Source of the DNA: Nitrospirota bacterium
GTDB lineage: Bacteria; Nitrospirota; Thermodesulfovibrionia; Thermodesulfovibrionales; JdFR-88
Direction of reading: 5' to 3'
Assembly (NCBI GenBank): GCA_014874185.1
Contig: JACWAF010000041.1
Coordinates: forward strand, 1 to 64,000
Length of the DNA stretch: 64,000 nucleotides
The first letter of the stretch is position 1; each line of letters begins with the position of its first letter. The notes beneath the pieces were generated by a model, which ran no database searches, was not told the DNA's origin, and saw only the letters and a program-made list of their open reading frames with translations. This document shows, piece after piece, positions 55,586-62,130 of this stretch. A program made the position numbers and the translations under genes.

Positions 55586-56191
55586 TTAGCCTATCCACAC
55601 GGTTTTTTCCCTCTCGGCCATTCCATCGATAACATTATTTGTGGTTCCCCTATAGCCCACCTTCAGACTCGATTCAAGCCCATAGTATTTAAGGCAGGTG
55701 CCGCACGAGAAGATCTCCACCCCCATCTGCTCGATTTCCTTCAGCACCGGGACCAACTCATCGTTTAGAGTCGTAAGCTTCACCCCTGAGTTAAGGAAAA
55801 AGATCGTGTGCGGAACTTCTTTTGTTACCTTCATGGTCTCAAAAAACCCCTTCATGAGCATCCGGCCAAGCTCTTCCTCTTTGCCAAGCTGGTCCGTGGC
55901 CACTACCATGAGGATGTCTTTTCTTGCATCCGTGACATCCTCCTTTTTCCCCTCAAGCTTCACCCCAGCGGTCTGGCAGGCGTATCCTTTTATTATTTTC
56001 ACCAGCCAGTCCTGGCCCTCTCTGGAAACTTCCGCGTAACAGCCGCTGTTTTTAGCGAACGTCACAAGGTTATCCGATGAGCCATAATTGTCCACCAGGA
56101 TCTCCACAACCCCTTCATGTATCTTAGCCAAAGCCTCCTGCGCCATGAGAACCGGCGTGGGGCAGCTCTGCCTCCTAGCATCGATAATCAT
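55586..56191 (-). CDS. yedF: Selenium-metabolism protein YedF (TusA + DsrE-like domain)
   Basis: This 201-aa protein has a TusA/SirA domain (about 1-70, CPxP motif SCPTPVLM with Cys10) followed by a DsrE-like domain (about 90-200, VATDQLGKEEELG, MGVEIFSCGTCL). This is the TIGR03527 YedF type, found almost only in genomes with selD and thought to act in selenium handling. The molecular role is unproven. A tRNA-Sec-like cysteine tRNA lies 28 nt upstream on the same strand. Confidence 0.88.
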   Translation of the reverse strand: MIIDARRQSCPTPVLMAQEALAKIHEGVVEILVDNYGSSDNLVTFAKNSGCYAEVSREGQDWLVKIIKGYACQTAGVKLEGKKEDVTDARKDILMVVATDQLGKEEELGRMLMKGFFETMKVTKEVPHTIFFLNSGVKLTTLNDELVPVLKEIEQMGVEIFSCGTCLKYYGLESSLKVGYRGTTNNVIDGMAEREKTVWIG

Positions 56192-56219
56192 AATCCTGCC
56201 TCCTCATTTTTGATTTTCT

Positions 56220-56316
56220 TGGAGGGGGATAGTGGGAATCGAACCCACCGCGTCCCTTTTAGAGGCGCGTTTATGGTTTTGCAGACCATATGGGGCACAC
56301 CAGCCCCTTACCCCCC
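56220..56316 (-). tRNA. tRNA-Sec-like cysteine tRNA: GCA anticodon, long variable arm
   Basis: The 97-nt tRNA has an 8-bp acceptor stem GGGGGGTA/TATCCCCC (one G-U) and D-arm GGGGC-TGGTGT-GCCCC. The anticodon arm is ATGGT-CTGCAAA-ACCAT, with anticodon GCA. A long variable arm follows (CGCG/CGCG, one mismatch, four more pairs, loop AAA), and the T-arm is GTGGG-TTCGATT-CCCAC. Discriminator T and CCA are encoded. The 8+5-bp stack and long arm are those of bacterial tRNA-Sec. The GCA anticodon and U73 are cysteinyl-tRNA synthetase identity elements. From memory, tRNA-Sec mimics of this kind are reported in some deltaproteobacteria. It lies 28 nt before yedF and 7 nt after a gene stub. Confidence 0.88.
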
Positions 56317-56323
56317 TTTCCAT

Positions 56324-56413
56324 TCACCCTCCAAGGACGCCCAAAAGTCCGGCATGGTTTTCAAGGTTGAGCCCCAGGCCTTCCCACATCTTCGTGTAAT
56401 CCTTTCCGCTCAT
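56324..56413 (-). pseudogene. N-terminal stub of a double-cubane-cluster (YjiM/HgdB-like) protein
   Basis: A perfect ribosome site GGAGGGAAA and ATG lead into 29 codons starting MSGKDYTKMWEGLGLNLEN and ending at TGA. The sequence resembles, from memory, the conserved N-terminus of 2-hydroxyacyl-CoA-dehydratase-like proteins, which often lie near yedF. Nothing like the rest of that protein follows: the Sec-like tRNA starts 7 nt later. It may be a relic or a translated leader of the tRNA-yedF transcript. Confidence 0.5.
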
Positions 56414-56713
56414 TTTCCCTCCAATTGGATATTTCCTTTTTAACGCAGCCCTCTTGCCCCTTTTGTCCGGTGTTCAATTACCAGAGAATCAAAACAGATT
56501 GTTTTAAAATGTCAGGCAGGTCGGAGGTTAAAGTCTTCGGCTGTACCGGGCAGATTCCTATCCGGCGCGTGCTTTGAGGTATATCTTTTTCCTTACGGAG
56601 TTTGCGGGGTCTTCTTAGATTAAATCAGCGGATAAATATTGTTGGAGCATGGACCGGAACGACCGCCGCACTCTATAGCCGGAAAACCTCGACCAGGCTT
56701 TTGACGAGCATCG
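56414..56713 (-). other. Gene-free stretch upstream of the stub
   Basis: Both strands carry only short frames with many stops. In one minus frame, fragments such as EDPANSVRKKIYLKARAG between stops look faintly protein-like, which could mean a decayed gene. No RNA structure or repeat was recognised. Confidence 0.35.
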
Positions 56714-56761
56714 TCAGCCAAACCCGGCTTTGAAAAGCCCCGGCATGAAATGGGCGATCAC
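56714..56761 (-). CDS. Short ORF (15 codons) with strong expression signals
   Basis: A GTG start with GGAGG 7 nt upstream begins a 15-residue frame (VIAHFMPGLFKAGFG) that ends in TGA. A consensus promoter lies just upstream. It could be a leader peptide of the stub-tRNA-yedF transcript or the broken start of a lost gene. I do not recognise a family. Confidence 0.35.
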   Translation of the reverse strand: MIAHFMPGLFKAGFG

Positions 56762-56792
56762 CTGTCCACCTCCTTCCAAAAGGAATGTTTTA

Positions 56793-56821
56793 AGTATATG
56801 AATAGATTTTAAATCTGTCAA
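56793..56821 (-). promoter_or_regulatory. Consensus sigma70 promoter, possibly for the yedF unit
   Basis: TTGACA (56821-56816) and TATACT (56798-56793) lie on the minus strand with an ideal 17-nt spacer. Transcription would start near 56786 and run toward the short ORF, the stub, the Sec-like tRNA and yedF. No terminator was seen in between. Confidence 0.7.
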
Positions 56822-56992
56822 CAACACGCAACACGCTGCGGCGCGGTTCCCATTTCGATTACTGGTGCAAGAAGTACCGGATAAAAATGGCAATGGGTTG
56901 ATTTCAAGTGCTTTGCAACTTATTCCAAATCAGGGCCAAGCGGCTGACTTTTTAAAGGCAGATACGGGGCTGGGCATGATCGATGACTTTTT

Positions 56993-59143
56993 TCAGACCT
57001 GGAGCGCTTTATTGACGCTTAGAAGGAGCTTGCTTACGCTGAAGGGTTTTTTCAACAGCGCGTCCGCGCCTGTCTCTTTGCAGAGATCGTTGAATGCGCT
57101 CATGGATATGATCCTTGCATCGGGGTTCAGCCCCTTTATCTCCTTTGCGAGCTCCACGCCGTCCATCTCCGGCATCACGAGATCGGTTATGACCAGGTCT
57201 ATTTCATCCCTTTTCCCCCCGTACAGGCTGAGCCCTTCCATGGCAGAGTCGGACGAGAAGGTATTGAAGCCCCGGCTGGCAAGGGCCTCGCAGGTGAATT
57301 CAAGCACAGACCGGTCGTCGTCTATTACCAGCACCGTTTCGCCCGAGCCCATTGGAATTTCCTCTTGCCCGCAGGCCGGCCTGGATACGTATTCCGGGGC
57401 TGCGGGTATATATATCTCGAACCTCGTCCCGGCGCCGGGTACCGAGTCCACCGTGATATAGCCCTGGTGCCCCTTAACGATACCGTAGACCATGGCCAGT
57501 CCCAACCCCATCCCCTTCATCTTCTCCTTCGTCGTATAGAAGGGCTCGAAGATATGCGGCAGATCGGATTCCCGTATCCCTGTCCCACTGTCCGAGACCG
57601 TGAGCTTGACGTAAGCTCCGGGCACAACCTGGGTGCTTACATTCAGGTTCTTTGACGTGAGCTGCACCAATTCGGTGCTTATGACAAGCGAACCACCCTC
57701 CGGCATGGCGTCCCTCGCGTTCAGGACGAGGTTCATGAGCATCTGATCCATCTGGACCACGTCACCCCTTATGAAATGCAGCCCAGCTTCCAGGGCCTTT
57801 TCTACTCTTATCTTATCCGGTATGAGTCTTTTCACAAGATCGAGGGCCTCTTCCACGACTTCGTTTAAGTCGAGAGCTGCCGGCTCGAAATTCGAGCGCC
57901 TGGCAAAGCTCAGGAGCTTCGAGATCATCTGCACGGCCTTTCTTGCCGCGGCCTCGATCCGGCGCACTTTCTCAAGAACACCCGGCGGGACCGCCTCCCT
58001 CTTCACTATGAGTTCGACGTTGCCCAGTATGGCCGCAAGGACATTATTGAAGTCATGTGCAATTCCACCCGCAAGCTGCCCGATGGACTCCATCTTCTGA
58101 GACTGAAGGAGCTGTTCCTGCAATCTCTTTTTTTCCGTGATGTCGCGGTAAAAGCATTGTATCAGCACTCCGCCGTTGACCTGGACGGCGCGCGAGCTTG
58201 CTTCCAGGACGATTGTCCCGCCGTCTTTTTTGAAATGCCTGGTCTCGTATATCAGGGACTCTCCGGCCAGGGTGCTCCGAAGCCGGTCTTTCAGCATGGC
58301 CCGGTTCTCCTCCGCATCGAGGCCGGCCAGGTCAGTGCCCACCAGGGAGCAAGCTTCCATGTTGTGCATCTCGCATGCGCGGCTGTTCACGTTCAGGATG
58401 ACGCCCTCGGTGTCCAGCAGCATTATCGCGTCGGTTGCGTTCTCGAAGAGAGACCTGAACATCACCTCCGATTTATTGAGGTCACGGGTGCGCTCCTCGA
58501 CAAGCCTTTCGAGTCCCGACGAGTATGCCGCGAGCTGTTCCCTGTCCATGTCAAGCTCGTACTGGAGGCCAAGCGAATTGATCAGGCTCCTCTGGTTCAA
58601 CGCCCTCCAGACCAGAGAGATCAGAAAAGTGGAGATGAGGAAGGCGTTGCTTGCGGCGAACTGGCCCGTGCTGGTGACCCGGTCAAAGACCAGGATGGGG
58701 ACCAGGTACGTAAGGTAGATTATCGAAACGCAGAGCGCAGACTCCGTCATCCTGAGGGGCACGAACCCCAGCACAAGGATGACTATCAGGTTCAGGCCCG
58801 CATAGTAGGTGGAACCGGATCCGCCGAGCTTCAGTATCATCATCTCGACCACGGCACTGGAGAGAAATGTGCCGGTCAGAATGAGAATGTATTGCAGGCG
58901 GCGGTCCTTCTTTTCCCGGTCGAACCTTTTCAGGGCAAGAAACCAGAGAAAAAGAACGGCCGCTATTGCTATTCTGAACAGGAGGAATTCACGGAAATGC
59001 GACCTGGCGGCGAGATAATCCAGGCCCGACAGACAGATGAACAGGATTGATCCCAGCAGCAGAATCGTCCCTACCCAGTAGTGGGATATTCTTGCTATCT
59101 GTCCCTCTATGTAACGGCTCCGCCCGCTCCCCGTAATAGTCAC
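56993..59143 (-). CDS. Hybrid sensor histidine kinase (membrane sensor, PAS, kinase, receiver)
   Basis: This 716-aa protein has about six N-terminal transmembrane helices (about 20-185), a coiled linker and a PAS domain (about 222-340). HisKA follows with IAHDFNNVLAAILGNVE (His about 360), then HATPase (MNLVLNARDAMP, GMGLGLAMVYGIV). A C-terminal receiver (about 600-716) has DLVITDLVMPEMDG. This is a phosphorelay-type kinase of the NtrB-like HDFNN subclass. The signal and output are unknown. It is transcribed alone. Confidence 0.9.
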   Translation of the reverse strand: MTITGSGRSRYIEGQIARISHYWVGTILLLGSILFICLSGLDYLAARSHFREFLLFRIAIAAVLFLWFLALKRFDREKKDRRLQYILILTGTFLSSAVVEMMILKLGGSGSTYYAGLNLIVILVLGFVPLRMTESALCVSIIYLTYLVPILVFDRVTSTGQFAASNAFLISTFLISLVWRALNQRSLINSLGLQYELDMDREQLAAYSSGLERLVEERTRDLNKSEVMFRSLFENATDAIMLLDTEGVILNVNSRACEMHNMEACSLVGTDLAGLDAEENRAMLKDRLRSTLAGESLIYETRHFKKDGGTIVLEASSRAVQVNGGVLIQCFYRDITEKKRLQEQLLQSQKMESIGQLAGGIAHDFNNVLAAILGNVELIVKREAVPPGVLEKVRRIEAAARKAVQMISKLLSFARRSNFEPAALDLNEVVEEALDLVKRLIPDKIRVEKALEAGLHFIRGDVVQMDQMLMNLVLNARDAMPEGGSLVISTELVQLTSKNLNVSTQVVPGAYVKLTVSDSGTGIRESDLPHIFEPFYTTKEKMKGMGLGLAMVYGIVKGHQGYITVDSVPGAGTRFEIYIPAAPEYVSRPACGQEEIPMGSGETVLVIDDDRSVLEFTCEALASRGFNTFSSDSAMEGLSLYGGKRDEIDLVITDLVMPEMDGVELAKEIKGLNPDARIISMSAFNDLCKETGADALLKKPFSVSKLLLSVNKALQV

Positions 59144-59192
59144 AGCTCATTTTAACAAATATCCTTTGTTCGTTCTTTATCAAGACTTTTCT

Positions 59193-60254
59193 TTATTCCC
59201 TGACTATCTGATAAAAGATGATCACGCCGGAGGCATCGCGCGAGCATTTCTTCACGGGTATGCCGGCCTTCTCGAAGAGGATAGCGCTCTCTTCCGCCGT
59301 CCTCTGGTAAAATCCTGCCCAGTCAACGATCCAGTGGTAATCCTGTGTCCGGTATCTGCGGCTGTCCTTGAATGCCGCTACAAGGGTGCCTCCGGGATTC
59401 AGCAGTTCGTAGAACGATGCGAACAACCTCACAAGGACGTCGTCCCGGAGGTAATCGAAGAACCCTATGCTGTAGATGATGTCCTGGGGCCCGAACTCCC
59501 CCATATTCCTCTCGCGGCTTACCATCCTGAGGGCGTTGTATATCCGCATCTCCACCGTGCCCGCGATCCCGGCATTGGCCAGCCTGTCCGCGGCGAAGCG
59601 GAGAGCGTCCTCGTCATGGTCCACGCAGATGAAGCGCGCCTTGGATGCACTTATTTCCGGCACCAGATCCAGGAGTTCGCGGCAGGGGCCGCAGGCAATA
59701 TTGAGCACCGCCGGCCCGGCCCTTTTCGACAGTTCTTCTTTGAGGATTCCGGTCATCTCCCGAAGACGGCTGCGGATCGCCATGGCGAGCGTCGTGTTCA
59801 GGGAATACAAATCCAGCAGGCGGCCAAGTCCTTCCGAGACCGGCATCTGCCTGTACATGCCTTCTATGATCTTGTAATCGCCGGGATAGCCTTTGGGCCA
59901 GGTGCGGGCGTGATTAATGAAATGGCCCTTCGAGAGAAGGGGGTTTGTCTTCAGCCGGAACTCCCGCCTCAGCCTCTCCAGTTCGGCAGGTTCATCCGCG
60001 AATCCCGCGTCTACGAGCCGGCATGTGCCGTACGTCTTGCATATGGCCTCTACAGTCCCCCTGACGAGCGCTTTCTCAACCCCAGGCGCGTATCCGGCTT
60101 CGATACCGGCGAGGTCGGCATTCAATTCTTCAGCGGCGGCATGGAGCAGTTTGATCAGGCTCTCACGGACTCCCTTGTTTTTTTCAACATCTTTACCAAT
60201 CTCCACGGCACGGCCACCTGGATGAGAAAATTTATCCGATATCCCCTTTTTCAT
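59193..60254 (-). CDS. Class I SAM-dependent methyltransferase
   Basis: This 353-aa protein has a helical N-terminal region (about 1-160) and a Rossmann domain with motif I VLNIACGPCRELLDLVPE, the acidic FICVDHDEDALRF and IIYSIGFFDYLRDD. The stretch NHARTWPKGYPGDYKIIE is shared with a family of large methyltransferases including quorum-signal ester synthases of the 3-OH-PAME type, but the substrate is not known here. The ATG at 60254 has AAAGGAG upstream and was preferred over one 11 codons earlier. Confidence 0.8.
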   Translation of the reverse strand: MKKGISDKFSHPGGRAVEIGKDVEKNKGVRESLIKLLHAAAEELNADLAGIEAGYAPGVEKALVRGTVEAICKTYGTCRLVDAGFADEPAELERLRREFRLKTNPLLSKGHFINHARTWPKGYPGDYKIIEGMYRQMPVSEGLGRLLDLYSLNTTLAMAIRSRLREMTGILKEELSKRAGPAVLNIACGPCRELLDLVPEISASKARFICVDHDEDALRFAADRLANAGIAGTVEMRIYNALRMVSRERNMGEFGPQDIIYSIGFFDYLRDDVLVRLFASFYELLNPGGTLVAAFKDSRRYRTQDYHWIVDWAGFYQRTAEESAILFEKAGIPVKKCSRDASGVIIFYQIVRE

Positions 60255-60370
60255 TTTTACTCCTTTGAAGCGCGCGGAATTTCTCAATTAATGAATATTA
60301 GCAACAGGGGGGAATTTTTTAATGTGCGTGAAATCACCCTTTTCTTCCCGGCCTCTTTGCCATCTCTTTG

Positions 60371-60379
60371 TGATAAAAT
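60371..60379 (+). promoter_or_regulatory. Extended -10 promoter of panB
   Basis: TG-A-TAAAAT (60371-60379) lies 9 nt before the panB ATG at 60389. No Shine-Dalgarno sequence is present, so the mRNA is predicted to be leaderless or nearly so. Confidence 0.5.
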
Positions 60380-60388
60380 CATAACGTT

Positions 60389-61189
60389 ATGGAAAAGGTC
60401 ACCATAAATTCGCTTATCAGGAAGAAAGCCGAGGGGAAAAAATTCGCCATGGTCACGGCTTACGATTTCCCTTTCGCCAGGATTGCCGAAGAGGCGGGCC
60501 TGGATGTAATCCTGGTAGGCGATTCCCTGGCCATGGTAGTCCAGGGGCTTGAGAACACGCTGCCAGTCACGATGGACGAGATGGTCTATCATACCCGGCT
60601 CGTCTCAAGGGCGGCTAAAAAATCGCTGGTTGTGGGCGACATGCCCTTCATGAGCTATCAGGCTGGGCTGGAAGAGGCCGTGAAGAATGCCGGAAGGTTT
60701 TTGAAGGAAGGCGGAGCGGCGGCCGTAAAGCTGGAGGGCGGTCTGGAAATAGCGGAAAAAATAAGGGCCATGTCCCGTTCCGACATCCCCGCCATGGCCC
60801 ACATAGGGCTGACCCCTCAGGCCATTCACCGTATGGGCGGCTACAAGGTGCAGGGACGTGATGAGGCGGGTAGAAAAAGGCTTATGGAGGAGGCGCGCGC
60901 CATGCAGGAGGCGGGAGCTTTCGCCCTGGTGATAGAGGCCGTGCCGATGGACCTTGCGGCTGAGATAACCAAGTCCCTTTCCATTCCCACCATCAGCATA
61001 GGGGCGGGGCCGCACTGTGACGCGCAGGTGCTGGTACTGCATGACATCCTGGGGCTCTTTGAGCGCTTCCAGCCGAAGTTCGCAAAGCGTTATGCCAACC
61101 TGAAGGACGAGGCGCTTAAGGCCCTCAGCCAATACAGGGAAGAGGTCGAAAATGGCATTTTCCCCGGCGAAGAGCACGGGTTCAAATAG
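60389..61189 (+). CDS. panB: 3-methyl-2-oxobutanoate hydroxymethyltransferase
   Basis: This 266-aa enzyme makes ketopantoate from ketoisovalerate and 5,10-methylene-tetrahydrofolate, the first step of pantothenate and CoA synthesis. Metal-site and active-site stretches are VTAYDFPFARI, VGDSLAMVVQG, AAAVKLEGG, and the catalytic Glu in VIEAVP. panC and panD are not in the window. It is the only enzyme of the pathway here and is transcribed alone. Confidence 0.96.
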   Translation: MEKVTINSLIRKKAEGKKFAMVTAYDFPFARIAEEAGLDVILVGDSLAMVVQGLENTLPVTMDEMVYHTRLVSRAAKKSLVVGDMPFMSYQAGLEEAVKNAGRFLKEGGAAAVKLEGGLEIAEKIRAMSRSDIPAMAHIGLTPQAIHRMGGYKVQGRDEAGRKRLMEEARAMQEAGAFALVIEAVPMDLAAEITKSLSIPTISIGAGPHCDAQVLVLHDILGLFERFQPKFAKRYANLKDEALKALSQYREEVENGIFPGEEHGFK

Positions 61190-61344
61190 GCCGCCTCACA
61201 ATTCCCAAAAACCTCTTCGCAAAAATGAAAGATTTTTATTCAACTCGTCCTTGGCAAACTTGAGCTGCAAATGTCTGCTTCCCTGAGATGGAGCGCCCGG
61301 CGGGGGCTGTGTTAAACTAGTGCAAGCCTGTTTCGGGACCCCCA

Positions 61345-61366
61345 AGGGGCTTTAGCCCCGTATTTA
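61345..61366. repeat. Short palindromic repeat, copy 2
   Basis: GGGG-CTTTAG-CCCC followed by GTATTTA is a near copy of 230-253. A third half-copy (GGGCTTTAGGCCCC) lies at 61370-61383. It occupies the 212-nt gap between panB and the thymidylate-synthase-like gene, which otherwise shows no feature. Confidence 0.45.
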
Positions 61367-61401
61367 GAAGGGCTTTAGGCCCCGCATCTGGAGGACTGTG
61401 G

Positions 61402-62130
61402 ATGGAGCCGTTCTTCATAAAAGCCAAGACCATATCGGACGCATGGTTTCAGCTCATCTATAACGTATTCGACAACGCTTACACACAGCGGATACAAAGG
61501 GGCTCTTTCGAGAACGAGCAGTACCGGCTCCAGTATCCGGGGATGGCAGTCTACATAGAGCACCCCTCCGAGGACATGGTCCCGGTGATGCCCCCGAACT
61601 CCGGCATTCCGGCCCCAACCACGATGGAATATATCGAAGACTATTTCGCCAATTACCTGATGGACCCGGAACTCTCCGAGAACGAGACTTACAAATACGC
61701 CTCACGCATACATTACCCCATGCCGAAGGGCGGCACCCAGCTTGACAGGGTTATAGAAATGCTCCGAGAGACCCCGCTTACCAATCAGGCCGTTGTGGAG
61801 ATAGGCACCCCTGAGGACAACGATATCTGCCTTGGCAATGACGGCAAGATGGACCCGCCATGCCTCAGGCTGCTGGACTTCAAGGCGGTCCCCTTAAAAG
61901 ATGAGACTGTCCTCACTGTAAGCTGTTATTTCCGTTCCTGGGACCTGTGGGCCGGGTTTCCTACAAACCTGGGCGGCATAGAGCTGCTCAAAAAGTATGT
62001 GGCGGACGAGGCCGGGCTCTCAAGCGGCCCCATTTACGCCTACAGCGCCGGGGCGCACATCTACGGGTATCAGGAAGACATAGCGAGGCTCCGCACCGGC
62101 ATACAGAAACTCAAAGCCAACCGGGGCTAG
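61402..62130 (+). CDS. Thymidylate-synthase-like protein, archaeal type
   Basis: This 242-aa protein has the ThyA nucleophile region as DPPCLRLLDF (Cys154 in PPC). The folate and dUMP region is present as YFRSWDLWAGFPTNLGGIELL and AYSAGAHIYGYQ, matching the archaeal thymidylate synthase family. It may make dTMP from dUMP using methylene-tetrahydrofolate, or act on dCMP. The sequence is shorter than E. coli ThyA (264 aa). GGAGG precedes the ATG. It converges on the next gene, and the two share one palindromic CTAG stop (62127-62130). Confidence 0.75.
   Translation: MEPFFIKAKTISDAWFQLIYNVFDNAYTQRIQRGSFENEQYRLQYPGMAVYIEHPSEDMVPVMPPNSGIPAPTTMEYIEDYFANYLMDPELSENETYKYASRIHYPMPKGGTQLDRVIEMLRETPLTNQAVVEIGTPEDNDICLGNDGKMDPPCLRLLDFKAVPLKDETVLTVSCYFRSWDLWAGFPTNLGGIELLKKYVADEAGLSSGPIYAYSAGAHIYGYQEDIARLRTGIQKLKANRG

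Noticed and set aside
56220-56316. Reading the long-armed tRNA as an ordinary tRNA-Sec, Ser or Leu
   Set aside because: The anticodon loop CTGCAAA gives GCA and the discriminator is U. Sec needs UCA; the Ser and Leu anticodon sets do not include GCA, and their acceptor stems are 7 bp.
56714-56761. TGA of the short ORF read as selenocysteine
   Set aside because: The frame beyond it (about 30 codons) resembles no protein, lacks a UxxC or CxxU motif, and has no SECIS-like fold with a guanine in the first two loop bases.
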